DNA of 33,255 nucleotides from CAZGSN01 sp964371655 (GTDB taxonomy: Bacteria; Desulfobacterota; Binatia; HRBIN30). Below are positions 1 to 7,089 of this stretch, piece after piece; position 1 is the stretch's first letter, and each line of letters opens with the position of its first letter. Under the pieces are notes generated by a model. It saw only the letters and a program-made list of their open reading frames with translations. It had not been told where the DNA came from and did no database searches. Where the stretch lies: NCBI GenBank assembly GCA_964371655.1, contig CAYJOD010000072.1, positions 1 through 33,255 of the forward strand. The letters run 5' to 3'. The translations under genes were made by a program, and so were the position numbers.

Positions 1-66
1 AGGCCGACCCCCGCCATAGCCGAGCCGTTGATCGCACCCTGAAACCGGACATTTCGTGCGCGGTCT

Positions 67-243
67 ATGTCAGGAGGTCTGGAATCCTTAATGGAGAAGT
101 ATAGCGACACGCCGATGGACTTAGCCGATGCGTCGCTCGTCGCTGTCGCGGAGAGCCTGTCGCCGCGGCGAGTGTTCAGTGTCGATTCGGACTTTCACGT
201 CTACCGTCTTCAAGACGGGACGGCGCTTGAGGTCGTTCCGTGA
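67..243 (+). pseudogene. C-terminal remnant of a PIN-domain (VapC-type) toxin
   Basis: An open frame from ATG 67 (or ATG 91) to TGA 241-243 encodes about 59 (or 51) residues matching the end of PIN-domain ribonuclease toxins: LMEKYSDTPMDLADASLV, then VFSVDSDFHVYRL and a final VVP. The acidic residues of the PMDLADA and VDSDF segments belong to the PIN active-site region. A full PIN toxin has about 130 residues, so the N-terminal half is missing. The same frame meets a stop at 40-42, so this is not a gene merely cut by the window edge. No antitoxin is seen. It lies tail-to-tail with a serine recombinase, which fits an insertion or deletion boundary. The family assignment is recognition from motifs; the broken state is read directly. 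Confidence 0.72.
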
Positions 244-340
244 TCGGCATGGCCGACTTCGGTCCAACACTGATCAAGCCCGTGGGCGACGTGGGGCTCT
301 TGCCCGATCGGCGCTTCTGCGGCGAATGCATCCGCCGCAA

Positions 341-1072
341 TCACGCCGCTACCGCTCCCAGCAGGTCGCGGACCGTCTTTGGATGCCACTTGCCTCGCGA
401 GCGCGGCAGCAGTCCTGCGGCCGTTAGCCGGGTACCGATCTTCCGCAACGAGAGGCCGGCGGCGCGGAGCTCGCGGGCGGCATGCATGACCGCTTGTTCT
501 ACCCGGTGCACTTCGAGCCTCACGCCATCGCTGGCCACCCGCCAGCCGTAGGGAGGAGCGCCACCGGTATACTCGCAACGGGCGCGCTTGTGCTGCATTG
601 CCGTTCGCGTGCGCTCGCTGATCTGGTCGCGCTCGAACTCGGCCAGGACGGCGAGCATGCGGAACACCATCTTGCCGGCGGCAGTGGTGGTGTCGATCTT
701 CTCGGAGAGGCTCACCAGATCAGCGCCGGCCTTGTCGAGTCGCTCGCTGATGTTCAGTGCGTCGCGCGTCGATCGCGACAGACGGGTGAGTGAGTAGACA
801 ACCAATGCCGCCCCCTTGGAGCATGCCTCCGTAAGTGCCGCCTGCAATCCAGGCCGATTGTCAGCACGGCCACCGCTGATGCCTGCATCGGTGTAGATCG
901 TAGCGAGCTCGTAACCGTTGGCCGTCGCCCATGCGGCAATGCGCTCGCGCTGCACATCGAGGCTCACCCCCTCCGTCGCTTGCGACTCGGTGCTGACACG
1001 GATGTAGCCGATCGCCTGGCTCACATCGCGCGGAACTGTTGATCTTCTTTGAAGATGCGTAGTAGTAGCCAT
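341..1072 (-). CDS. Serine recombinase (resolvase/invertase family)
   Basis: 243 residues from the ATG at 1072; the upstream extension looks non-coding. The N-terminal catalytic domain has the nucleophile motif YIRVS (Ser27), the LTRLSRSTRD block (about 95-104) and the EFERDQISERT helix start (about 145-155), all typical of serine recombinases. The C-terminal 75 residues (GAPPYGWRV to WHPKTVRDLL) resemble a short DNA-binding recombinase domain, shorter than in large phage integrases. The enzyme would cut and rejoin DNA through a phosphoserine intermediate. It borders a truncated PIN toxin and a lower-GC cytolysin unit, so it may have moved this island, but no attachment site was found. No strong ribosome binding site is visible upstream. 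Confidence 0.9.
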   Translation of the reverse strand: MATTTHLQRRSTVPRDVSQAIGYIRVSTESQATEGVSLDVQRERIAAWATANGYELATIYTDAGISGGRADNRPGLQAALTEACSKGAALVVYSLTRLSRSTRDALNISERLDKAGADLVSLSEKIDTTTAAGKMVFRMLAVLAEFERDQISERTRTAMQHKRARCEYTGGAPPYGWRVASDGVRLEVHRVEQAVMHAARELRAAGLSLRKIGTRLTAAGLLPRSRGKWHPKTVRDLLGAVAA

Positions 1073-1183
1073 CCACCACGATGGCTTGCGGAGTAGCGGG
1101 TGCGCCAGAGAGTACGTATGGCAAAGGACGTTATCATGCGTGGTCAAGCGACCGCGACAGCGCCACAAACAGATACCACCAAC

Positions 1184-2356
1184 TTAGTCCGATTCTCCAC
1201 TGGGGTAACATTCACGGACTCCAGCTAGTGCTCTGCCGGGATCAGCAATCCCATCACACCACACTGTGATAAATCCGTCGCTCTTCATTCCCGTTTCGTT
1301 ATATGCCGGACCCCAATATCCTGAACTGAAGTTCTCCAAGCCGAGGGAGCCTCCGATGACATGAAAGTTGAAGCCAGGGCTACCCCATAGTCCCGAGTAG
1401 CGCAGAAAACTCTGAAGGGGTTTGGTCTTGTCGCCGAGGTTTACGAGCGAGCCAGATGGTGAGGAATGGCCATCAGGCCATTGCACGTGGCCGGTCGGCC
1501 ATGTCTCTTGGCGGATCAGTGTTGCCGCTTCGCTCGGTGCAATTGCGCTCGTGTGGGTCCCCCAATCGCTCAGAATCCGCGGATGATCGCCTTCCTTCGA
1601 AACCTGCGCCCACGGTATTGGCGGCAGTAGGTCTGTGTGGCCGAGTAAGCGGACAGCTAGTGGTGTACGCTTGCCGTCGAGTATGAGGTGAAACCCCTCC
1701 CAGTCGCCCCCATGGAACCCCAATTCGAGTTTTCCAACGATCGGCAGTTGAACAGTCTTGCCTGTATTATAGGGGTGAAAGAACCAATACTGTATTGTTA
1801 CGCCGCCGGAGTCGTTCGGGTAGACGTGATAATACGTAGCCCACCGTGCCGAGTCGGGGTTTCCGGCGCGACGGCCTTCGGGAGCGTCTGCCAGGTAAAA
1901 TGAGTGCTGCTTATGTTGGCTGCGGGTGCCGCCGGATTCATAGGTACGCCCGCCGCACGGCGATGTGTATTGGAACGCTGCCAATTGATCCGGCGTGACT
2001 GCCGCTGCGAGTGAAACGCTCTGCGATGAGCAGCCCGCGTCGTAAAACATGAGCGTTGCGCCAGCAAGGAAATCGTCCACGTTTGTCGGGAGATTCGGCT
2101 CGTCGTGAGAAAGGAAGCGTATCGGAGCGAAGCGGGTGGCAACACTTGCCTCGTCCGTCTGCCCAGACCCATTATTGTTCGCCGCGCTTACGTCTGATTC
2201 CGCCCCGGCCATCGAGAGAGTCCCTGTGGTGACTGGCACCATAAGCATGAACGCTACAGCTGCTCCAGAACACGGAAGCAGAGGAGTGAGAAATCGGTGA
2301 AATCGGCGCAACGCATCCATTATCGCGGAGCTACAACGAGGACGAGACTGCTTCAC
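1184..2356 (-). CDS. Secreted Vps62/DUF946-like protein
   Basis: 390 residues from a GTG at 2356, or 378 from an ATG at 2320; the choice is uncertain. The N-terminus has a hydrophobic stretch ending near AGAESDV that looks like a signal peptide. The mature part has the hallmarks of the Vps62 (DUF946) family: FAPIRFLSHDEPNLP near 76-90, YWFFHPYN at 190-197, FHGGDWEG at 214-221 and a HPRILSDWGTHTS segment at 258-270. The biochemical role of this family is not established. It starts 62 bases after the stop of the CDC-like cytolysin on the same strand, so the two are probably one transcript, upstream gene first. Base composition is lower in GC than most of the window, like its partner. Assignment is by motif recognition; function is not inferred beyond the pairing. 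Confidence 0.72.
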   Translation of the reverse strand: MKQSRPRCSSAIMDALRRFHRFLTPLLPCSGAAVAFMLMVPVTTGTLSMAGAESDVSAANNNGSGQTDEASVATRFAPIRFLSHDEPNLPTNVDDFLAGATLMFYDAGCSSQSVSLAAAVTPDQLAAFQYTSPCGGRTYESGGTRSQHKQHSFYLADAPEGRRAGNPDSARWATYYHVYPNDSGGVTIQYWFFHPYNTGKTVQLPIVGKLELGFHGGDWEGFHLILDGKRTPLAVRLLGHTDLLPPIPWAQVSKEGDHPRILSDWGTHTSAIAPSEAATLIRQETWPTGHVQWPDGHSSPSGSLVNLGDKTKPLQSFLRYSGLWGSPGFNFHVIGGSLGLENFSSGYWGPAYNETGMKSDGFITVWCDGIADPGRALAGVRECYPSGESD

Positions 2357-2418
2357 AAGAATTGTCTCGCGGAGCGCAGGACGCGGCCACGGATGCTCGG
2401 GGCATCCGAGAATGACGA

Positions 2419-3864
2419 TCAGTAATTATTCAGCCCTGGCAGGTGTTTATTAAGAGTTTGATTCTCGTCCGAGAGCCACTCTGCACCAGAGCTTGCAGAC
2501 CAGGTCTCTCCAGTACGGGTATTTCTCGCCTCGATCGTGAAGTCAAAATCCCATCTGTCGTCACCGTTAGTGCCCAGATGAAAACGCAGATTTGCTCGAT
2601 TGAGATCCGTGGCGCGGAGAGGGATGCGATTCTGTAGATCTATCTCGTGGGTGGAACCATTCTCCCATTTGTCCTCACCGTGTTGGCCCCAATCGGCTAC
2701 AGTGCCGCGCGGCCCAGTGACGGACACACTCAACATCGAATCGCCGTCCTTATCATCCTTTGTTGTACGAAATGTTATCTTCCAATCAACTAGCAATGGG
2801 AACAGTGACACTTCTACTCGCTTGTAATCCGTGGTGAAACTGAGTCGTGCGATCTGTGAATCTTTGAGATAGTTAACTCGATAGCTGATTGGCACGCCAG
2901 ATGCGATGTCGGGCGTTTGTGCGGCTGCAGTAATCCATTGCCTAAAAGCGGGAAGCGCGGTCGCGGTGTCGGCACCGACTACCTTGACTGCATCTTTCGG
3001 ATCACCGCCAAATACTAGAAGTTTCATTTGGCTATGTTGGACGATCGATTGTTTCCTTTTGTCGTACGATCCAGAGCCGCCTGCGGTGCCGGCCTCGTAC
3101 GCCGCTTCCACCGCCTGCTTCAGATCAGAATACTTCTCATCCGAAGAGACAATGAGCAAAGCCATTCGTCCATAGGTCACGCCCTGAACATACGTAAGGG
3201 GATTGGTTACGGGATCGGAGTACGGGGTGAGTGAGTCTACCGTCACACCGGAAGCAAAGAACGATGCTCCACTGTGTGGCTCAACCGAGACAGTGTAGTA
3301 CTCTTGAACGAATTTGGCGATCAAGTTGGTTTTTTTCTCGTAATCTTCCGAACTTAGTTGGGCTTTCACTGAACTGCTTAGGTAGTGTGCATCCATACCA
3401 ACTTTCAATAGACCCTGCTCTAGAGAATAAAGCTGATCCATTGTGTAGGTGAGTTTAGCTGAGGGCTTGAGCTTCTGACCAACCAGCTGCTGCCGGCCGG
3501 TATCGACAGTCGCGAAGGTTGGCTCCTTGATCGTCGTGCTGTAGCGGATCGTGGTAGGGTCAACCCCGTCCGGGGAGACATTGCTGATTGAGATGGTCTC
3601 CTGTCCATGCGCTACCGGGACAGGTGCCAATGTCCCCTGACCCAAGCTCTTTCCTTGAATAATTGCACCCGGCCACAGGATTCCGGCATTGGGGTTGTAT
3701 CCAGCCATTTCGTCTAAGGTAAGCGTCTCCTGAAAAGGTGTCGTCGCTATAACCGCATCATAGGTTTCCGACTGGTTGGTAGGTCCAGTTGCGTGTGACG
3801 CAACACTATCGGCTGATGGCAAATGCTGCATTTGACCTATGTATTCATCTAGTTTGCGCACCAC
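2419..3864 (-). CDS. Cholesterol-dependent-cytolysin-like pore-forming protein
   Basis: 481 residues from a GTG at 3864, fixed by a GGAGG six bases upstream. The protein aligns by eye with thiol-activated cytolysins such as pneumolysin over the whole pore-forming core: ILWPGAIIQ (62-70), YYTVSV (189-194), YVQGVTYGR (225-233), VFGGDPKD (284-291), PISYRVNYLKD (325-335) and a TTDY segment (344-347). In pneumolysin the matching words are LYPGALL, YYTVSV, YISSVAYGR, ILGGDP, PISYTTSFLRD and STDY. The last 120 residues follow the domain 4 layout (IPLRATDLNRANLRFHL), but the Trp-rich cholesterol-binding undecapeptide is replaced by GTNGDDRWDFDF (431-442). No signal peptide is visible. Known CDCs insert a beta-barrel pore into membranes; here the receptor is unknown. 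GC content is low (23 of 60 in 3301-3360), suggesting transfer. Confidence 0.85.
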   Translation of the reverse strand: MVRKLDEYIGQMQHLPSADSVASHATGPTNQSETYDAVIATTPFQETLTLDEMAGYNPNAGILWPGAIIQGKSLGQGTLAPVPVAHGQETISISNVSPDGVDPTTIRYSTTIKEPTFATVDTGRQQLVGQKLKPSAKLTYTMDQLYSLEQGLLKVGMDAHYLSSSVKAQLSSEDYEKKTNLIAKFVQEYYTVSVEPHSGASFFASGVTVDSLTPYSDPVTNPLTYVQGVTYGRMALLIVSSDEKYSDLKQAVEAAYEAGTAGGSGSYDKRKQSIVQHSQMKLLVFGGDPKDAVKVVGADTATALPAFRQWITAAAQTPDIASGVPISYRVNYLKDSQIARLSFTTDYKRVEVSLFPLLVDWKITFRTTKDDKDGDSMLSVSVTGPRGTVADWGQHGEDKWENGSTHEIDLQNRIPLRATDLNRANLRFHLGTNGDDRWDFDFTIEARNTRTGETWSASSGAEWLSDENQTLNKHLPGLNNY

Positions 3865-4150
3865 GAGTAACCTCCATGTCCTGCTGGGTGACGTTGGGGC
3901 GGACGATCGGACCGGCTATGGGCACGGTCGATCGCTGTCGCCATCCCGTCCCCATAATGATACGTGCGCCGCCCATGGATGCCCTTTTGTGCCTCCAAAG
4001 GCAAAAATGCAAGTGGCGGCTGTCTTCCAGAAGTCTTCCAGAGGTCGGTAGTTGATAACGGTGAACGACAGCATCCCACAAAAAGAGGAGCCGCCAGGCC
4101 TGCCCCCCAGCGACTCTCCGTGACTCAGGTGGTCAAAGGGATCAGATCGA
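3865..4150. other. Spacer upstream of the cytolysin unit
   Basis: 286 bases between the end of the DUF1566 gene and the cytolysin start. No convincing gene is seen. An 11-base word (GTCTTCCAGAR) is repeated head to tail at 4022-4032 and 4033-4043. The cytolysin promoter should lie here, but no clear -35/-10 pair could be chosen. Confidence 0.4.
3871..3875 (-). promoter_or_regulatory. Shine-Dalgarno deciding the cytolysin start
   Basis: On the minus strand GGAGG precedes the GTG at 3864 with a spacing of six bases (TTACTC). This places the start downstream of any possible export signal, so the cytolysin appears to be made without a signal peptide. Confidence 0.7.
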
Positions 4151-5074
4151 TCACAAGCCGCCGCGGACAGCACGAACAAGATAATAGCCTGACATCACCT
4201 TTTCCTGCGCGGTCGTCCCCGACCATAGGGGTCCAAAGCTACCATTGTAGAAATCCACCAACCACGCGGAGCTTGGGTCTCCCACAAACGTCGTTGATGA
4301 CCAGTACATAAAGTTCGGCGATGATGTGCAGCTGCACGTTGCAACAACGCATCCGGGAACGCAGTTCGCGTTGAATGACGGATCAATCGCCGGGTTTTGA
4401 CGCCCGTAATCAACTAGGCTCTCAAGCTCTTTGACGTTCGGCAGCCGCCAGTCACAGTACCCCGCGAAACAGGGGGTCGTATTCAGTGCCACGATCTTCG
4501 AACTGAACGCCGTTGCCCACGTGAATGTGTTGCTCACATCGTGAGCACTGCCGCTTTTATCCAGCTTCTCCCACATGAGGCCGGTCTTGTTGTCCGTGAT
4601 GGTTCCATCACTATTGTCGGTGTAGGACAAGGGCAGCACGGCGCCCGCCTGCACTGCCCCATCGTCACCCGGCGCATACGACGTGGTTTGCCCGCTGGCC
4701 GGTAGGCGGCGCAGCGCCGTCGGCATCGTCCCGGTCAGCTTGTCCGCCACGGCATCCGTGTCGCCAGCCACGCGTGTCTGCACGGCCGCCAGGTCGCCAG
4801 TTGAAGGACAGGTGGTTCCTGCGGCGATGGCCGCTTGTTCCAGATTCGTCCACGTCTTCGTCAGTTTGGCATCACAATTTATGATGGTGGCGGCATACTT
4901 GGTGGCATCACCATTCAAAACCAAGTTCTTCTCGGCCTTCAGCCGACAGGCCGCATATTTGCCCACCGCGTTATTCTTGCCAGCCTCGCACTTCTGTTGT
5001 GCAGTCACGGCCTGCGCCGTGCTGCTCCACCCCAGTGCGGCGCTCGCCGCCACCGTAAAAACGATCTTCCTCAT
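4151..5074 (-). CDS. Exported DUF1566 (Lcl C-terminal domain) protein
   Basis: 307 residues from the ATG at 5074, preceded by GAGGGA; ATGs at 5086 and 5092 would add four or six residues. A signal peptide (MRKIVFTVAASAALGW, cleavage near AQA) begins the protein. Residues up to about 120 form a helical, Cys-spaced segment (QQKCEAGK, YAACRLKAEK, INCDAKLTKTW, CPSTGDL). The C-terminal half is a DUF1566 domain: YTDNSDGTITDNKTGLMWEK, DWRLPNVKELESLVDYGR, YWSSTTF and a closing YYLVRAVRGG. DUF1566 proteins are exported and of unknown function, often in many copies in deltaproteobacteria. It could be monocistronic: 286 bases separate it from the cytolysin on the same strand. Confidence 0.82.
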   Translation of the reverse strand: MRKIVFTVAASAALGWSSTAQAVTAQQKCEAGKNNAVGKYAACRLKAEKNLVLNGDATKYAATIINCDAKLTKTWTNLEQAAIAAGTTCPSTGDLAAVQTRVAGDTDAVADKLTGTMPTALRRLPASGQTTSYAPGDDGAVQAGAVLPLSYTDNSDGTITDNKTGLMWEKLDKSGSAHDVSNTFTWATAFSSKIVALNTTPCFAGYCDWRLPNVKELESLVDYGRQNPAIDPSFNANCVPGCVVATCSCTSSPNFMYWSSTTFVGDPSSAWLVDFYNGSFGPLWSGTTAQEKVMSGYYLVRAVRGGL

Positions 5075-5513
5075 GATGTCCCTCATTTTCACAAGAATGT
5101 AGGCCCCTTGTCGCTCATAATGCCGGCGGGAGTCAACACGAATGGACCGGTGTTAGCGTCAACAACCCCTCCCTAGCTGACAGTCTCGGAGCGTTTCCGC
5201 CGGTTCCCGCGGTAACGGTCAGCGAGAGGGTTGAACGGTCTCCGGGGTGCCGCTTCCACCGCCATGGGCTTCCGGCTGAATCTGCCCGGTCACGGGTGTT
5301 CATAAAATGGTTGCTTCGACTCACCGCCTTGTCGCCAATACAGCGCGGGCAGCCGGCCAGCAACCCGAGGGATGATACAGCACGGCTTGGGTGGAGAGAG
5401 TTATCACACTCTGATCGTGGTAGGCGATGGAACGCGATCCGTCCCTCGACGCTTTGCTTGACTTGGACGGGCAGGTTCTGGTCGTCGGTCCCTAATCCGG
5501 CACTAGGAATTCG

Positions 5514-5588
5514 AACAGGGATGAACAGGATGGACAAGATGTTGAGATGGAAGGTCGCTTCATCCTGTCGATCCTGTCTATCCCTGTT
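5514..5588. repeat. Long imperfect dyad, possible terminator
   Basis: The arms 5514-5541 and 5561-5588 pair at 24 of 28 positions around a 19-base loop. Each arm is built from a degenerate unit close to ACAGGATGG. A run of six T starts at the end of the right arm on the plus strand, so the hairpin could end transcription, although no plus-strand gene runs into it. Confidence 0.7.
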
Positions 5589-5749
5589 TTTTCGCCCACC
5601 GTTTGGGTTCTCCTAAATGTCGGCGTTGTCTTTCTCAGCGCTGCTTAGAGTGCGTCCCGAAGTGCCCTATCAATCAATCGCGCTCGAGCTCCCGTTCATT
5701 GCGTAGATGACAGGATCGTGAGGCCCTGTTGATTGCGGGGAAGTACGAC

Positions 5750-5778
5750 GTGGCGGCAGGCACGGAGGCCTGCGCCAC
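5750..5778. repeat. Short hairpin repeat
   Basis: GTGGCGGCAGGC and GCCTGCGCCAC are near-perfect inverted copies around ACGGAG. It is a compact GC-rich palindrome in non-coding DNA; no function is shown. Confidence 0.6.
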
Positions 5779-5896
5779 CAGCGGATCGACTTCTGACAGT
5801 ACGGACTCACTCTCACCGCAGAGGACGCCGAGGACGCAGAGAAGAGACGGCCGGGTCGTGCATCCGCCAAGATGTCATCCCGAAAAGAACAGATGG

Positions 5897-5926
5897 AACC
5901 GCGGATGGACGCGGATTCACGCGGAT
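5897..5926. repeat. Single arm of a dispersed dyad family
   Basis: This 30-base stretch, made of repeated GCGGATKSAC-like words, matches the inverted complement of 31624-31653 at 29 of 30 positions. There it forms one arm of a full dyad (31504-31656); here the partner arm is not nearby. This is direct evidence that the spacer elements are related copies dispersed over 25 kb. Confidence 0.65.
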
Positions 5927-6064
5927 AAGATCAGGCAAGCAAGAACGTGATCGATCCCTGAACTGATTGAGCGCTTCACCACAGAGGACACCTAGGGCAC
6001 AGAGAAGAAAGAGAGGAGGGGCATCCTTCTCTCAAATTGCCCCACCACCTGGCTGTCCGATGAA

Positions 6065-6094
6065 TTGACACATTGTGGCACAGACCGGTACGAT
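6065..6094 (+). promoter_or_regulatory. Probable parDE promoter
   Basis: A perfect TTGACA -35 box at 6065-6070 is followed after 18 bases by TACGAT (6089-6094), a 4 of 6 match to the -10 consensus. Transcription would start about 6101-6102, at the antitoxin ATG itself, predicting a leaderless or nearly leaderless message. Confidence 0.5.
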
Positions 6095-6101
6095 GAAACT
6101 C

Positions 6102-6368
6102 ATGAGAGCGTCTCTCAACATTTCCCTCCCGGAAGCGATGCGCACATGGGTAGAAGAGCAAGTCGTCGATGGCGGTTACAGCACACCCAGTGAGTTCGTT
6201 CGCCAGTTGTTGCGCGCCGAGCAGGAACGCCAGGTACGAGAACAGATCGACCGCAACTTGCTCAAGGCCCTCGATAGCGGCGAAGCCACGGATCTGACAT
6301 CCGCTGATTGGGAGCACATCCGTGAACGGGTCTTTGCGAAGAAAGCACGCCGCAAGAGCAAGAAATGA
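6102..6368 (+). CDS. ParD-family antitoxin
   Basis: 88 residues from the ATG at 6102; GTG 6075 and ATG 6093 are in-frame alternatives but lie in or before the probable -10 box. The start MRASLNISLPEAMRTWVEEQ, then GGYSTPSEFVRQLLR, is the ribbon-helix-helix N-terminus of ParD/CC2985-type antitoxins, which binds the operator as a dimer. The charged C-terminal part (to KKARRKSKK) would wrap the toxin. It overlaps the toxin gene by four bases (ATGA), indicating translational coupling. Autorepression through the upstream promoter is expected for the family. Confidence 0.88.
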   Translation: MRASLNISLPEAMRTWVEEQVVDGGYSTPSEFVRQLLRAEQERQVREQIDRNLLKALDSGEATDLTSADWEHIRERVFAKKARRKSKK

Positions 6369-6697
6369 AGACGGGGCGCATCCGCCGGCGACCCGAAGCT
6401 ATCGAGGACTTAGTTGCGCACGCGAGGTTCTATGTCGAGCAAGGCTCTCCGGAAACCGCAGAGCGCTTTCTTGAGGCAGCAGAAACCACCTTCAAGTTTC
6501 TGTCCGGACGACCGAACCTTGGCCATCGCTGGGAATCACCTCGCCCCCGGTTGCACGACGTTCGCGTGTGGCACATCAAGGGGTTCGATAAGTATCTCGT
6601 GTTTTACCGGCCCCTGAAAGGTGGGGTTGATCTCCTCCACGTGTTTCACGGTGCCCAGGACATAGCGACCATCCTTGCAGAGGAGAATTACGAGTAG
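6365..6697 (+). CDS. ParE/RelE-superfamily toxin
   Basis: 110 residues starting inside the antitoxin stop (ATGA overlap). It has the ParE layout: RRRPEAIEDLVAHARFYVEQ, a central RFLEAAETTFKFLSGRPNLG helix pair, the strand VRVWHIKGFDKYLVFYRP, and the closing VDLLHVFHGAQDIATIL. ParE toxins poison DNA gyrase, while RelE relatives cut mRNA; sequence alone favours ParE because of the ParD partner and the FHGAQD ending. The length is normal and there is no sign of damage, so the pair is probably functional. Confidence 0.88.
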   Translation: MKTGRIRRRPEAIEDLVAHARFYVEQGSPETAERFLEAAETTFKFLSGRPNLGHRWESPRPRLHDVRVWHIKGFDKYLVFYRPLKGGVDLLHVFHGAQDIATILAEENYE

Positions 6698-6767
6698 GTG
6701 GCATGTCCCTGAGGCGAGCCTACCTGCGATTATCGCCAGCCGCTGTCGCACGAAGGAACGTGCGCCC

Positions 6768-6975
6768 GCATCCGCATCCGAAACGGCAGCCCCGTCCGCA
6801 TCCGTTATCCGCAACTGAGTCCGCTAGAGGCGGCCGCAGCCGTCGCGACGGCAATGACGATCCCAGTCCCGGCCCGGTCGGCGACGGTCGCGGCAACGGC
6901 CTCGGATGCGGTGACCACGGCGGCCAACGGATTCGGTTGCGGATGCGGCTGTGGACTCGGCCGTGGCTTCCGTCG
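6768..6975. repeat. GC-rich degenerate array with dyad symmetry
   Basis: The left half is rich in CGCATCCG words and the right half in their complement (CGGTTGCGGATGCGGCTG near 6940), so the ends can fold back. No gene is credible in the 392-base gap 6698-7089. A second array of the same design lies at 30370-30640. Confidence 0.5.
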
Positions 6976-7089
6976 CTGCGTAAGGAATGATTTCTCTTCC
7001 ACTCCGTGTCTCCGTGTCTCCGTGGTGACAAATGCGAGCTGAGGGCCGCTCTGTGCCCTCTGTGTCCTCGGTGGTTCAATCCGTGCCGC

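Larger units (their letters stand above)
5093..6064. other. Gene-free repeat-rich spacer
   Basis: About 970 bases without a credible gene; the open frames here are short and unlike any family. The region holds several inverted-repeat elements listed separately (5514-5588, 5750-5778, 5897-5926, 5978-6004) and a further arm-like word (CGCAGAGGACGCCGAGGACG) starting near 5818, made of the same kind of quasi-tandem GAGGAC units. Confidence 0.6.
5978..7075. repeat. Inverted repeat pair flanking the ParDE module
   Basis: 5978-6004 and 7049-7075 are inverted copies matching at 24 of 27 bases, composed of CACAGAGGACAC-type units. They enclose the toxin-antitoxin genes and a GC-rich array. A second, poorer arm of the same type lies near 7003-7028 (CCGTGTCTCCGTGTCTCCGT) just inside the right copy. 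Whether the enclosed 1 kb ever moved as a unit is not shown. Confidence 0.55.

Noticed and set aside
5133..5537. 134-residue minus-strand open frame in the spacer
   Set aside because: No family resemblance, no ribosome binding site, and it runs through one arm of the 5514 dyad.
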